64,000 nucleotides of DNA from Micropterix aruncella (Eukaryota > Arthropoda > Insecta > Lepidoptera > Micropterigidae), in contig OX155964.1 of assembly GCA_944548615.1 (NCBI GenBank), positions 11,066,925 through 11,130,924 on the forward strand, given 5' to 3'. The notes beneath the pieces were generated by a model. The model ran no database searches, had not been told where the DNA came from, and saw nothing but the letters and a program-made list of their open reading frames with translations. Position numbers and translations under genes: made by a program. Positions 48,946 through 60,826 of the stretch are shown here, piece by piece (within the stretch, counting starts at the first letter, position 1; each line of letters opens with the position of its first letter).

Positions 48946-50434
48946 CAACTCCGGGCCTTCCATTTACAAATATAACCCCAGTGGTGTTGATATAAAATCC
49001 AATTCGTAATTCGTTCTGCAGAATAAGTATGTAGTAGTTCGTAAAATAAAAACTAGCATACGAATGAGCCGATATTTGCTAAAAGCCTCTGAAAATGTTT
49101 GTAATCAGTAACCCCAACTAATCTGTGTAGGCAACGACGTATAATGGAGAGGTTTAGAGAGTTTCTTCCCCCCCCCCTCCCATAGAAAACGGAAAATTTT
49201 AAGAACCTACCCCCCCCCCCCACTGGTAATTAAAAAAAACCCCTACACAGCCTATCTAAACAAAAATAGTCAATGTTGACTTAACAATAACACTCGCAGT
49301 CACGCAAATGCAAAAAAAAAACTACTGCACATGTGCAAAACATTCACAACGAAAAAGAGCGTTTTAAATCATTTTTAAAGAAGTGGAAGAGACAAGTGGA
49401 TAAACGATACAAAAACAAAAAGATCTACAATATACTAAATATAAAATGAGAAATATAGACACAAAGACAATTAAAAAATATTTACTGTCCTGTTGGCTTT
49501 AGGTTGCTATATAATATTGTTTTTTTTAATAGTGAAAATTTAAAATTAGAATAAACCATTTCAGCGTACGGGAACGAGACCTGTTTAACCAACATTATCA
49601 CGGTAAACATTTAATTTTGTATGTCCTTGCAACAACACCGTGTTTATAAAAATGGAATATATCCCTTCCTCAATGAATGAATTATTATTAAATTGAAAAA
49701 AGATAATAATATATCAATTGACCATTTATGCACAAAATAATAGAATTGCAAAACCATATTAAAAATGACTACATACTTAAATATAGAGGTAGAAAATAAA
49801 ATGTTAGCGAATAAATTTAAATCAAATTCAAATTTACTGATCAAATAATTTATCTTTCCCTCTCTTCTTCAAAGGTGCTCCTCAATCTTTAAAATGTAAT
49901 GTGTTCGGTTTACCGTCTCAGGAGCACTCCTGACTGGAGTGGCACAATTCATTCATTCATTCGTGCATACTGTTTCGAGATTGATAACAAAAACATTATA
50001 AATTATATTAACGCTGTAAAGAAATTGCTGACAGAATTAATTATAGAATAGGTCTTGTATTATTGGTAATAGATACTGTATAGATTCATTTAATGATAAT
50101 TAATTGCCATAACATCGATCCTTTTTTTGTAAATAATGCAATTAGCACATCTAATGAAATACAATAATTACAGACTGTATAGGTAGATAACTATAGCTTG
50201 GTTTTACTAAAAAAAAGTAAAAGGAATCAATAAGTACCTATTTAATTGTGTTTAATAAGCATTTCACGATATTACTCGGTTTCAACCGAGTAACCCCCCG
50301 TTTCAACTCTTCTTAAGTTCAGTACAAATACATACATAATATCTGCAAAAGTATCGCAATGTTATTGACGGCGTATTTATTTATTTATTAAAAGTAAAGC
50401 ACGAGATATAGCTACATTCCTGCAGCTTTACAAA
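48946..50434. other. No gene seen
   Basis: C-runs at 49168 and 49210, otherwise AT-rich. CATTCATTCATTC at 49951 is a short microsatellite. Confidence 0.5.
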
Positions 50435-50540
50435 AAGTGTTTGGACCAGTAGCGAAATATAAAGCACACTGCAGCATCTTGAGCACTACGGCAACACCGC
50501 CTAACTATGACTAAGCCTGTACTAAGGCAGGCGTACCTAC
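50435..50540 (-). repeat. Short dispersed repeat (minus copy)
   Basis: Reverse complement of the 40610-40756 family: GTGTTTGGACCAGTAGCG, CACTGCAGCATCTTGAGCAC, CAACACCGCCTAACTATG. Confidence 0.6.
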
Positions 50541-50595
50541 TAGAAAATATTTTACTGTGCACACGTTAACTTACAATTAAAAGAAAAAACAAAAG

Positions 50596-50865
50596 AAATG
50601 AAATTTATCCTTTCCTGGGGAACCTTAGCATAAGTTACTGACATATACTTGTATAAGTTTATTTTAAATTTAACTTTACTACATCTTTGTGTATTGTGCT
50701 GTGAAAATTAGGAATTATTTTATCAAATTTTTGACTGTAAGATATCGCTATAGTGATAAGTCCGCCATTTGTGCATGAATTGTCTTTTTTATAAAACCAG
50801 TGTAATATTCATTAAGTTGTGTTTTTATCGCACAATACAGTTATTCCATTCTAAATTAGATATTC
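50596..50865 (+). mobile_element. Non-LTR 3' UTR fragment (family of 24938-25740)
   Basis: Collinear with the 3' UTR of the minus-strand LINE: CTTAGCATA.GTTA.TGACATA, AAATTAGGAATTATTTTATC, AAGATATCGCTATAG and GCACAATA.AGTTATTC. No ORF2 remains. Confidence 0.78.
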
Positions 50866-51317
50866 ATACACATTTAAAAAATCATGAAATATCATTAAGA
50901 AAAATAGATTAAAGAAGGAATTAAAATTAAAGAAATAGTTTTAAAAATCAAAAATATGTCGTTTTAATAAATATCTGAAATATATTTCCTAAATTATTTT
51001 AAGAGAGTGTTTCGTATATTATGTAAACACAATGTTTCTGCGGCTCAATATTAGGCAGCCCCTGTTCTAAGGACGACACCAATGTTATATGATAGGAATT
51101 TTATAGATAATGTAATTTAATGAAAAAGATATTTTCTAGCCTAATCTCATGTTTAGATCTTGTTTTGATTCTTTAATAAAAATGATTTTAATTCTTTTTC
51201 TAGAAAGCAAGGCTTCAATTTTTTGGATAATATGACGCCTTAAGACGACCTATTGAATTTACAATCAAAGCGCCGAAAATCGACGACTTTTTCCTTTAAT
51301 TTGTGTAGGTACTTGAA
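50866..51317. other. No gene seen
   Basis: AT-rich spacer. Confidence 0.45.
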
Positions 51318-51420
51318 CGTTGCAGCCGCCGTTGTCTACCCTGGACAACGGCGGCTGCAACGTCGCCGAAACGTCGGGTGCTATAAAATGCACGCGGTAA
51401 ATTCGTTTTTATCTTATCTA
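51318..51420 (+). mobile_element. Penelope-like tail fragment with 19-bp hairpin
   Basis: CGTTGCAGCCGCCGTTGTC (51318-51336) pairs perfectly with 51344-51362. The right arm continues as GCCGAAACGTCGGGTGCTA and CACGCGGTAAATTCGTTTT, the same tail as at 5410-5475. A head-to-head junction of two tails, like that at 3017, on a small scale. Confidence 0.75.
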
Positions 51421-51455
51421 TGGGTTATGATTTATAATTCTGTGATTTTTCTTAC

Positions 51456-51915
51456 CTTTGGAGTTAGCGATGTCCTCGTTGGAGTCGTCACTGTTGTTCG
51501 AGTGGTGATGGTTGGGAAGGTGGCGGTCCGGCAGCGGCGGCTGCAGCGGGCGCGGCGCGGCGAGCAGCGCGCGCGGCGGCTGCGCGTGCGGCGGCGCGAA
51601 CAGCGGCAGGAAGGGCGGCCACGCGGCGGCCGCTGCGGCCGCGTACAGCCGCAGCGGCGGCGGCAGCGCCGCGCTCCACGCGCCCGCCGCGCCGCCGCCG
51701 CCGCCGCGCTCGCTAGGCCGCATCCCCCACCATGCGGCCGGCGCGGCCGACGCGGCGCACGGAATCTTGGCCGCGTCCGGCGACCGCGGCCGCGGCGGCG
51801 GATACCTCGCCGTCACAGCGATCGTGCCTCGTCCTCACTACTCTCACATAGAGCCGCAATCCTTTAAAGTTCCCGGATGACGTCACTCATGTTTATCTAT
51901 AGGGTAGGTCGGTAC
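51456..51915 (-). CDS. Putative first coding exon, Ala/Pro-rich (host gene candidate)
   Basis: A strongly CpG-rich island on the minus strand. An ATG at 51723 opens a frame (MRPSERGGGGGAAGAW, later LYAAAAAAAWPPFLPLFAPP and LPNHHHSNNSDDSNEDIANS) that reaches a consensus splice donor CAAAG|GTAAG at 51456/51455. Upstream in the same frame is a TGA about 30 codons before, consistent with a start at 51723; a possible acceptor TTATTGTTGCAG ends at 51916. Composition (Ala and Pro runs, then His/Asn/Ser/Asp before the junction) resembles N-terminal exons of developmental transcription factors, but there is no DNA-binding domain here, so the identity is unknown. Overlapping frames on the other strand are explained by GC content. 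Confidence 0.42.
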
Positions 51916-54900
51916 CTGCAACAATAAAAATATAATTGAACATACATATAATGCTAAAATATTACGAATTATAACTTATATACACATATTTTAGGTCTTT
52001 AAGAAAGTGTAATGGTTTAACTAAAGTCCTATACCATAATTAAACTTGCATTTATCGACCAACGTAATCTATTAAATTTCGAAAACAATAAGCCTAAGAA
52101 TGTTTTAAAAGAATTGAAACCCTTTCAGAATGTATAGGAAGTTTATTAAAATACAGCAAAAAAAATGTTCTCTTTTTGATGATCGCAATTAATTGCATGG
52201 CAGATTTATTTGCTGAATTTTACCTAAAAACTTCGTAATATTTCGTAAAGATTCGTAATATTTTTTACTCTTTCAGAGTTTTTACTAACTTATTGACTTT
52301 CATATTGACATGGAGATATGTTATTTTAAAAATTGTAATATAAATCCATTTTGGCCATTTTTTATTAAATTTCTCTACGTATTACTTATTACTATTAAAT
52401 ATAAAGGATTATTGAGTAAAACTTTAATCACCTAATACTTTAGAACTTTATTTGACTATTCGTATAAGATTTTGTAGATAAAACGTTTGTAATTGTACCT
52501 ACATTTAAATTGATTAAGACGGTGTGTTGTTTGACGCTTTAGCATGTATATATACCCCCTACAGGTAGGTATAAATAAGTTTTGGTTTTACCACAATGCA
52601 CAAATGAAAATTTTGTAAAAATTACAGAAACTCAATTGACCCCCAGAAGTTGGATCAGTTACAATTACAAAAACGCACTTTATCAGTGGAAGTCTCATAG
52701 ACACGGAAACAAACTACTTACCTACTTAGCATTTCTAGTTGTTATTAAACCTCCATTTTGTAAGGATATTGAATGGATATGCCTTGGGAATTTTAGGATT
52801 TAAATAATCTAAGTAATTATTAAACACCCCTCCCTGTAGTGTGAAATATAAGTCTGTTTAATGCCGCTAATGTTAGACTCAGATCTCACTGTTCATTAGA
52901 GTGACTTTCGAGAAGGGTTTATATGTAATACCATCAATATATCTAAAAGGGGACTGAACAATGGCAAGTTAAGTGTTAAGGCGACATGAGACCTCAGAGA
53001 AATATCCCAAATGGGCGGACAGGCGAAAAAATAGGCGGAGTCAATTTTGTAGGGGTTGATCAATAAAAATCCAGCGTTGACGACGCAGATTCCACGTCCG
53101 CTAGCGCCGGGAACCAGACGCATACTAAACGGTCAATCGCAGCGGAATAACTATAACACAGAATAACTATACGCAGTGGTGGTATAAGGGTGTTAATAGC
53201 AAAGCATTTTTAGGGGAACTCTCAGAGCGCTCTCACGTAATAATTAATTGTAATTTATTTAGTGTAAGTGCTACCCTAGAGAATTAACCAGTCAATATAA
53301 TGAAATTACAATAAAACACACTCACCGCTTACATTGTAGGAGTAAACGCGTTTGAAAGTTTTCGAAGTTAGTTTAAAGCCTTAAAATGTCCAAGGCAATG
53401 AGCAACTTTTTTGAGTCCAAATTTTAAATTAGTTCCTTATCGAGGGATTCACTTAGAAACTTTTTTTAATTATTGCTTAATTTTTCAAAAAACTCATAAA
53501 ACTAAAATTCCTCAGATATGGCCGTTCCCAGGTATCATGTCGCCTTTTAATGTGGATAAAAAACGCAAAAACAACGATATCACTAAGTCAACTGGTGTAT
53601 AATACAATAAGTATTTCGAAGTGGCGCGTTTAGGATTTAACGAGACATGAGCTAAAGCCTAAAACCACGATTTGTTCAAAATAACTTCTAAAATCAGAAC
53701 ATATAAATATTTATCATAATAAAATATTCTGTTAACTGAAGCATCTATAACGTAGACAGACATTTAGGTCCTTTTTCGTCTATAGCAGCGAGGCGATAAG
53801 TCGAAAAACGCGTATTGTACCTAAATGTTTTCCTCGTGGATAACTTTACTTAGCCCTTTCATGTGTTACGCCAAGACGCAATATTTACGCGTTGGCATCT
53901 GGACGTAACAAAGTCAATACAGTTTATAAAGAAATTTTAGAATACATACTGGAAATCGATGAAATATATTGTATATTGTCAATGTTACCACAAAAAAATA
54001 TCGCAAAATAATTTAACCAATAAATTTATTCGTTTTCTTTAATTAGATTATTAAAAATCTGGACGGGAATTCGACAAAAATGTTGATCGGCATTGAATCT
54101 TCATCTTAGGAAAAACCATTTTAAACTTATAGGTAGGTACTGTGCGAAACCGGGAAGGACAACTACAATGTGACTCTAATGTGACTCTAGTGTGATTATA
54201 ATGTGACTCAATAATGTGACTACCTACTATAATGCAACTGTAGAAAAATAGAATAACAAAATATATTATTGAGGTAAGTGGGTAAAAATACACTAAATCA
54301 TGCGTTTGAAAGTAAAACAAATTACCTCGTTGCTCGTTCTGTTTTGATTTTGTCACAACGATACATTTTACTTCAAAAATACTTATCGTTTTGATAAAAA
54401 ATCGCACTATTGTAAATAAGATGTTCAAGAAGATTTGTATTTATAATCTGACGCATACTGATTTGTATTTATCAGTATGCGATTTTCAAATTTTTTCAAA
54501 TTCAAATTATTTATTGAGTTCAAATTATGAGTAGGTACATTCAATATAAAAAAGTCTTAACCTAACTAGGCTGCCGCCTGTTCCAAGGTAGACAATTTAT
54601 TTTAATTATCCTAAGAAATCTATAATATTATATATATAGGTATATATATAAATAAACAAAATCATCCTTATTGTAACAGAAATATCTTAATTACCTAATT
54701 AAAAATTCGTAAGAAAATGTCATGAAAATTGTCAATAACCTATTATTTTATTTTAAAACATGATAAAAAAAATAATATTTATATATGTATTAATAAGTAT
54801 TAATATGTATTATTAATATACAAAATAAATTCACAAAAATGAAAATAAAATTATAGGTATTTAGAAATCATCAATTTATATTACTACATATACTATTACG

Positions 54901-54965
54901 TTTCTTGTTTTTTTTTGTAATTTAATACCTACTCAAAATAATACCTATTATAATATTTATTGTAA
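51916..54965. other. Non-repetitive looking stretch, no exon recognised
   Basis: AT-rich with few obvious repeats. GTGACTCTAATGTGACTC-type words repeat at 54166-54225. Several small ORFs (52582, 52896 minus, 53411, 54051 minus) have no recognisable content. It could be intron or flank of the exon at 51456. Confidence 0.4.
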
Positions 54966-55266
54966 TTATGTATAAATACCGCTTTTTGCGGTATTTATAC
55001 ATAACTATAAAAATAATTGACTATGTTTCGAAATCCTATTTTTCTTGAATTTATTTAATAAAGGAGTTCCACTAAACTAATAATATTTCATAATTATATA
55101 GGTATACTTAGGTAGGTAGGTACTAATAGGTACCTAATTTACCATATGGTAAAGTAGGTATAAGTGAGTATATACCATTAATATTTAACATTAGTTTAGT
55201 GGACCTCCTTAGTTTAGTGGAAATTATATTCAGGAAAAATGGGATTTCGAACTTTCAGTCAATTAT
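54966..55266. mobile_element. Palindromic MITE-like element with adjoining hairpin
   Basis: A perfect 17-bp hairpin TTATGTATAAATACCGC / partner lies at 54966-55004 (5-base loop). Next to it, AATTGACT.TGTTTCGAAATCC at 55016 pairs with its reverse complement at about 55235-55266, and TTCCACTAAACTAATA at 55067 with TTAGTTTAGTGGACCTCC at about 55192. The inner repeat CCACTAAACTAA is doubled on the right side. Confidence 0.6.
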
Positions 55267-55589
55267 TTTTTTGGTATTTATATGTAATTTGTGTATTTAT
55301 GTGTAATTTATGTGTATTTATGTGTACAGTTATGTGTATTTATGTGTAATTATTGTGAGAAAGCAAAGACTACATATTTTCTTGTTTATAGGTAATAGAG
55401 AAAATAATACATTATTACGCAGTGGGTACCTACCTACCTATGTAGCAGAGATAAGTAGGCTTATTATTTTGATTTTCGGCCATTTATTAATTATTGGTTG
55501 TTTAAAAATATTTTATCATTTAATGTCCTGTGCTTTGAACTGGTAATGATTAATTTTATGTTAAATATCATTCAATCATATTAATAGTT
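55267..55589. other. Short tandem repeats, no gene
   Basis: TTATGTGTATTTATGTGTA words repeat through 55285-55350. Confidence 0.55.
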
Positions 55590-55890
55590 CGAAATAACGG
55601 TATAATGTAGCTTCAACATGATTCTCGTAATCGATAATCTTACGTATGATAATCTTACAATCGATAATCTTACGTATGTAATAAAATACTCTCATGGTAA
55701 AGGCAAGACTTCATTGTTTGCCGTAATGAATGTGCGGTGTAGTTACTATGCCCGTGACATGGTATCTACACCGTTACTCGTCATGTTGATACATACGTAC
55801 GGACAACAGTTACATGTTATATACGTAATCGTATATACGCATTAAATATTAAAGACGTTTTCATGCTTATAACTTTATTTTTCTCTTTAT
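55590..55890 (+). mobile_element. MITE of the ACTGAGAAAAATAT family, partial
   Basis: Matches 20470-20700 (TATAATGTAGCTTCAACATG, GCCGTAATGAATGTGC, TGTTGATACATACGTACGGA). The AATCTTACGTATG word is locally triplicated near 55635-55680. Confidence 0.6.
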
Positions 55891-56396
55891 TTTAGTTTTA
55901 AGACTATTCTGTTTGGCATTCTCGACTGTTCAATAAAAATCTATAACCACTTACCTGCAAATATCAAAGAAATAAAAGGAAAAGGGTTTACGGCAGCGTC
56001 GAAAATATGGCTTATCGATAAAAGCTTTTACACATTAAAAGAATGTTTCTCATAATGTTATATTGTGGGCATGCATTTTTCATTTTTCCTTTAATTTTTA
56101 CAATAATTCAATTATGAAGATTAGACATTTTAAATTATAAATATTTCGCATTTATAGGCGGATTTTTGATTATTCCTTGATTTTCATTTTTTTTCTTTAA
56201 TTTTTATATTATTGGTGAATTATTTTTATTAATTGTCTTCTACTATTAGTGCTACTTATGCGGTCTGTTAATTTTTTTGTTTCATGTTATATTTACCTTT
56301 TAAATGTTATTTCAGTCCATTCAATGAGCATTACGAATTATTATTGATTTGATATTATAGATGTCATAGGCAAACCAATATATTTTTTAATAAGAT
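55891..56396. other. No gene seen
   Basis: AT-rich. A WYDHLPANIKEI-like reading near 55940 could be a LINE ORF2 scrap. Confidence 0.35.
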
Positions 56397-57120
56397 ATTA
56401 TAATTAGCAGATTTGTAAAATCAGGAATAATGACTCTATTTTCTTCTTACATCTACCAAAATATTATGTACGCTCGTAGACACCTAACAGAAGCTCCGGT
56501 GAATAGTGATTTTCATCATCACGATACGAGGAATAAATCCAATCTCCACATAAACCGACAGCGAATTAGCAAAGTGCGAAACAGTTTTATTCACCAAAAT
56601 TTGTCCTTCTATAATAAGATTCCAGAGCAAATGAAAAGCCTTGGAGAGGACCAATTTAAAAAGATAATTATACATAATTTGGTAAGAAACCCAATTTATG
56701 GTATAAGGGAGTTTGAAAATTCTGAGTTTATTTTCCATGTTGATGATTAATGAAATGCGTAAAGTTTTAAACATAATGGTATTATGATAGCTGACATTCT
56801 AATTTTCATATAATTAAATTCATTTTTAAAAAAAATACGAAGGCATATTGCTGGATTGGCAATAAAATATATATTTTTTGATTATTCTACATAGAATTTG
56901 CATTTCTATTTTAATATATTATTCTCCCTGACTCATCACATTAGCATATTTTGATTATTTGTATGTAGGTAATATTGAATATAATATTACAGCCATGACA
57001 ACTATCACGATAGTTATGTTTATAATAATGAAATTTTTAGCATTTAATTTTGTGACGCATCCAAGTGTAGGAATGCCTATCTACTGGAGTAGTTGATTGT
57101 ATTGTATTGTATTGTATAAG
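56397..57120 (+). mobile_element. 5'-truncated non-LTR retrotransposon with (ATTGT)n tail, second copy
   Basis: Begins inside ORF2 at the codons KSGIMTLFSSYIYQN and ends in ATTGT repeats (57095-57116). The ORF2 end is better kept than in 35690-36182. Confidence 0.82.
56430..56750 (+). pseudogene. Non-LTR ORF2 C-terminal end
   Basis: 106 codons collinear with 35857-36180: IYQNIMYARRHLTEAPVNSD, SKVRNSFIHQNLSFYNKIPE, then to the natural-looking stop after FENSEFIFHVDD. Contains no catalytic domain, only the post-thumb region. Confidence 0.82.
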
Positions 57121-57295
57121 TAAATTTAGCAGATAAGTAAATTTGTCAATCTGTTATAATAACAGGTAATTGTGAGAGACATAGTTTTAGGCATTATCAC
57201 CATAAATCTACCACCACAATTTCGGACAATAAATATATTTCTATTTCTATGTTTCATTTAATGTCGATTATACCTACTCGTATAATGGAATCGCT

Positions 57296-57543
57296 TTTAT
57301 TTTATTTTTTTGAGGACCACATTTTAAGGCAATTAAGTTTTATTAGCATGTTACTAAAACTTTTACATAGGTAATTTATTTTATTATTGTAGTCCTGTCC
57401 ACCTTAAAACGGGATAATCCCAATTGGGTAACAGAATCAAATAAGCAAAAGGTTAAGGTTTTGCCATTCGGTTCCTGTTATTTCTGTAAGCAAAATCAAT
57501 TATTTATAGTGAAAGATCTCTAAATACATAAAATAAATAAATC
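57296..57543 (+). mobile_element. Non-LTR 3' UTR fragment (family of 30313-31462)
   Basis: Shares GACCACATTTTA.GGCA, AGTCCTGTCCACC, AAGCAAAAGGTTAAGG and a short AAAT-type tail with the element at 30313. Confidence 0.78.
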
Positions 57544-57544
57544 C

Positions 57545-57598
57545 CTTTTTAAACATGCGTAGGTATGTCCGTGCATTGCAGCGTTATATTTTCCTCAG
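57545..57598 (+). mobile_element. MITE end (ACTGAGAAAAATAT family)
   Basis: Only the last ~54 bp are present: CATTGCAGCGTTATATTTTC followed by CTCAGTGT. Confidence 0.55.
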
Positions 57599-57769
57599 TG
57601 TAGCATGTTTAAAAGTTTAATTAAATTCCTGCTTACTTCTTAAAAAATATGTTTTCATTATGAAGAATAAAAACAAACAAATAGAGTAGTGATTTGTTTT
57701 TTTTTTCAATATTTCATGCACATTGTAACTTTGTGTTTAAATTAAGTAAGCTGTTTTATCGTCGTATGT

Positions 57770-58165
57770 AATCCTTCTGATAAAACAGTGAACGTAAATT
57801 TTAAAGCTGTATGAAACGATCTAATTAGAAAATAATAAAAAATATTTACCATTAAGTATAAAAATAAACTACCAGCAGGTTTTCAAAATAGAAAATTTAT
57901 TTAAAGCACGGTTTAAATCATCGTCTGATCATCACTTTGTTGAAAATTAAATAATCATGAGTTGGATAAAAATGTAAAATTTCATATAGTCGTTTTATTC
58001 CCCATATGAAACTTCTGATGTAGCCGTAAAAGTCAATTTTAAAGCTGTATAGAACGTTATAACAAAAAAATGTATTTACCTTTGATACAAAAATAAACCT
58101 CCAGCAGTCTCAACAAAACAGAAAATTAATTCAAAGCACGTTTAAAATAATCGTCTGCTCATCAC
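57770..58165. repeat. ~235-bp tandem duplication
   Basis: 57770-57935 and 58005-58165 are collinear (TTTTAAAGCTGTAT, ATTTACC, TACAAAAATAAAC.CCAGCAG, CAAAGCACG.TTAAA, ATCGTCTG.TCATCAC). On the minus strand each unit shows a donor-like word before ATTTACC (read as GGTAAAT), so the unit could be a duplicated non-coding exon, which is speculative. Confidence 0.65.
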
Positions 58166-58227
58166 ATAGTTTTTTCACACATCATATAACACGCGAATAC
58201 TATCCCAAACTGCCAGCCGGAGCCGCC

Positions 58228-58512
58228 ATGGCTGGATCGCGATTTTTTTTGTTATTATTTATTATCTTGGTAAAAACAATCGAGCGCAACCGCGAGGCCG
58301 AGATACGTCCGCCGTGGCCGGCAGTCAGACGCACACTGTCGCACCGCCCCCGCGGCGTTCGCGCTCCGCACGGACGACGCACACAAGCTCAATGGGGGCG
58401 TGGCCACGCGCTGGTGTATTGTGTCGCCGGGGGCGGGGAGGGGGTTGATGGTCGAGCGCTGGACACCTCACAGGCGTACCGCGTGCGGCAGATTGTAAAA
58501 CGCACTAATTAA
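58228..58512 (+). CDS. Possible first exon of a secreted protein
   Basis: ATG at 58228 is in an ideal Kozak context (GCCGCCATGG) and opens MAGSRFFLLLFIILVKTI, a signal-peptide-like hydrophobic start. A donor-like TTG|GTAAAA follows at about 58269, so only 14 codons may be coding and the remaining open frame, Arg-rich and CpG-rich, may be intron or promoter. A GC-box-like GGGGGCGGGG is at 58430. The overlapping minus-strand frame (58200-58382) is an alternative reading. No homologue recognised. Confidence 0.25.
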   Translation: MAGSRFFLLLFIILVKTIERNREAEIRPPWPAVRRTLSHRPRGVRAPHGRRTQAQWGRGHALVYCVAGGGEGVDGRALDTSQAYRVRQIVKRTN

Positions 58513-59227
58513 TTTGGCGATTATGTGATGCTTCGTTTACGGAAGGATATAGCGAAATAATTGTAGATATTTTAAATATAACCTAAATATTATTATATCA
58601 TATTTATATGATATGTTCATAATTCTATATTTATATATAGGTAAGTACCTACCTAATTATTATAGTTATAATTATTATTATATTTTTTAAAGATATGTAC
58701 ATAGGTATAGGATTTGTCCCGTTCCCACAGGTGGCATATGAATATAAATATATGGTATTCATTTGTTGTTTGAACTTCCGAAATTTTTAGTTTTTTTTTT
58801 TTTATAAGTTAATGTTTACCTGTTAATTTGACCCCTCATGAGTTAAGGTATGTTCAAAATTTCAAGGTTTAGCCTTTTAAATATTGGTAATTTTTAGATA
58901 TGTTTCAAATTTTTGTAACTTTTTATGAATCCCACCGATCTATGTCTAAATCTTTTTATGAATTATACCGTTTACCTGAACCCTCGGAGTTTATGTTTTA
59001 AATTTTAAGTCAATCGGTTAAGCCTTTTAACTTTGAAGTTGTTCAACATACATACATACCTATTATATCTATATAGAATCCGAAATTACTGACCTATATT
59101 GTTAGTAAAATAAAATAATAACATCACAAATTAATCCCCGATATGAAAAATATATTTTTATAGACCTTTAATAAAACATATTATAAAAATAATAAAAGAA
59201 GTAAGTATGGAATAGGTTTACTACTTC
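58513..59227. other. No gene seen; possible RTE-type scrap
   Basis: AT-rich. 58850-59070 (TTCAAAATTTCAAGGTTTAG, AAGTCAATCGGTTAAGCCTT, ACATACATACATACC) has the look of an old RTE-type 3' end. Confidence 0.4.
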
Positions 59228-59554
59228 GGGGCTTTCTAGACGATCAAGCATGCTTGTCAAGCATTGCGTCGCGGGCTGGGGAGGGATCGTTAAAACCGCA
59301 AAAGGTAAATATGCAAATATATTTTTTAAATATTTTCCAAAAATGCCTAATTTTGTAGTTTATGCCAGGGAGTCACGTTAATTAGACGTAATTGATTGCC
59401 GAATGACGTGACTCCCTGGTATAAAACTACAAAATTAGGCATTATAGGTACCTAAATAAATGAAGAAAAAAAAACATATTTCCTGCGGTTTACGATCCTC
59501 TCCCAGCCAGCGACACGATGCTTGCCAAGCATGCTTGATCATCTAGAAAGCCCC
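59228..59554. mobile_element. Foldback MITE, Harbinger-like, second copy
   Basis: GGGGCTTTCTAGACGATCAA and the reverse-complement end, with the same fully self-complementary interior as 15374-15628 (AAATGCCTAATTTTGTAGTT and partner, GGGAGTCACGT and partner). Flanks TTC/TTA are only partly matching. Confidence 0.75.
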
Positions 59555-60334
59555 TTAGATAACACACCTACCCTACCTACTTACTTAGGAAACACTTTTT
59601 TGATATCCTAATATAATCAATATTTTTGATATGCAATATCTCTGATATCTCTCTCCAACAAAAAACAAACATGCAAAGGTTAGGTAGGTACTTCACACAA
59701 GCTTCCTCTGATTGAACATCAAACCATATATCACAAGAACGATCATTTAGACACGTTTAAAGGTAATAACTTGCTTCTTTATTAATAAAAATGTATTGAC
59801 AAATTTTCGCTATTAAACACTGCCATGGACTTTAAAGATGTGCGATCTCTTTCCAATGAATCAAACTGTCGATAATTTCATAGAGACGCACGTCTTGTGA
59901 CAGTTCAAAAATCAGCATAATTTGTTATTCATAAATAGTAGATATAATAAATATGTAATTAAGGAGAACATAACGCGATGATAGGTAGGTACTTAATTTC
60001 GGATATTTAGTAGGTAATTTTAAATACATAATTTAAAAACATAAAAGTAAGCAATCATTTGTTCTATGTAAGTTTAATGGGGTCCTCAAAAACCTCAAAG
60101 CATAATATCCTTTTGCAAAGTATAATATCTTCATTATATAGTGTTGAATTTAAGCGAAAAGTAGTAGGTATAATAAATGATATTGATTAAATTGGCAAAT
60201 GCCGTTTCTTAAACGTGGGATGACAGACAGTCGGTATTACCTACTTGCAAATTTAAAAACTAGTCAATTATTTGAAAAGATGGTCGATGACATACCAAAT
60301 TAAATTAAAAGGCTTGATATTGCTTGGCTTGCAC
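59555..60334. other. No gene seen
   Basis: AT-rich spacer before the minisatellite. Confidence 0.45.
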
Positions 60335-60826
60335 ACCACTAGTTGGCGCTGCAAAACATCGACTTCTATACCGTAGAACCGATCGCCATGAAAATTGCTA
60401 TGCATTGATATTTGGGCACTGTTAATATTTTGGCGGTATCAACTTTATTGTAGCCCGCCACTAGATGGCTCTGCAGCGCATCAACTTCTATACCGTTCAA
60501 CGGATCGCAATAAAAATAGGTAGGTAGGTATGTGTATAAAGGTATTCGAGCAGGGATATTATTTTTGCTCAACCTCTTTGTTGTAAATCGCCAATAGATG
60601 GCGCTGCAGCGCATCGACTTCTATACCGTTCAACCGATCGCCATAAAAATCTAACGAAGTTATTCGAGCAGGTAGGTACCTATATTATTTTTGCTCGATC
60701 CACTTTGTTGTAAAACGCCACTAAATAGCGTTGCAGCGCATCAACTTCTATACCGTTCAACCGATCGCCATAAAAATCTAACGAAGGTATTCGAGCAGGT
60801 ACCTATATTACTTTTACTCTATCCAT
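60335..60826 (+). repeat. ~125-bp minisatellite array, left part
   Basis: About four units, each with GATGGCGCTGCAGCGCATC, AACTTCTATACCGTTCAACC and GATCGCCATAAAAAT, at about 60340, 60465, 60597 and 60727. The last 302 bp (60525-60826) are duplicated exactly at 63294-63595. Confidence 0.85.

Noticed and set aside
51253..51880. Plus-strand Arg- and Gly-rich ORFs over the CpG island
   Set aside because: The minus-strand frame has a natural composition change and ends at a consensus splice donor; the plus-strand frames are GC by-products.
52896..53123. 75-codon minus-strand ORF
   Set aside because: It is open and moderately protein-like, but no domain or splice signal supports it.
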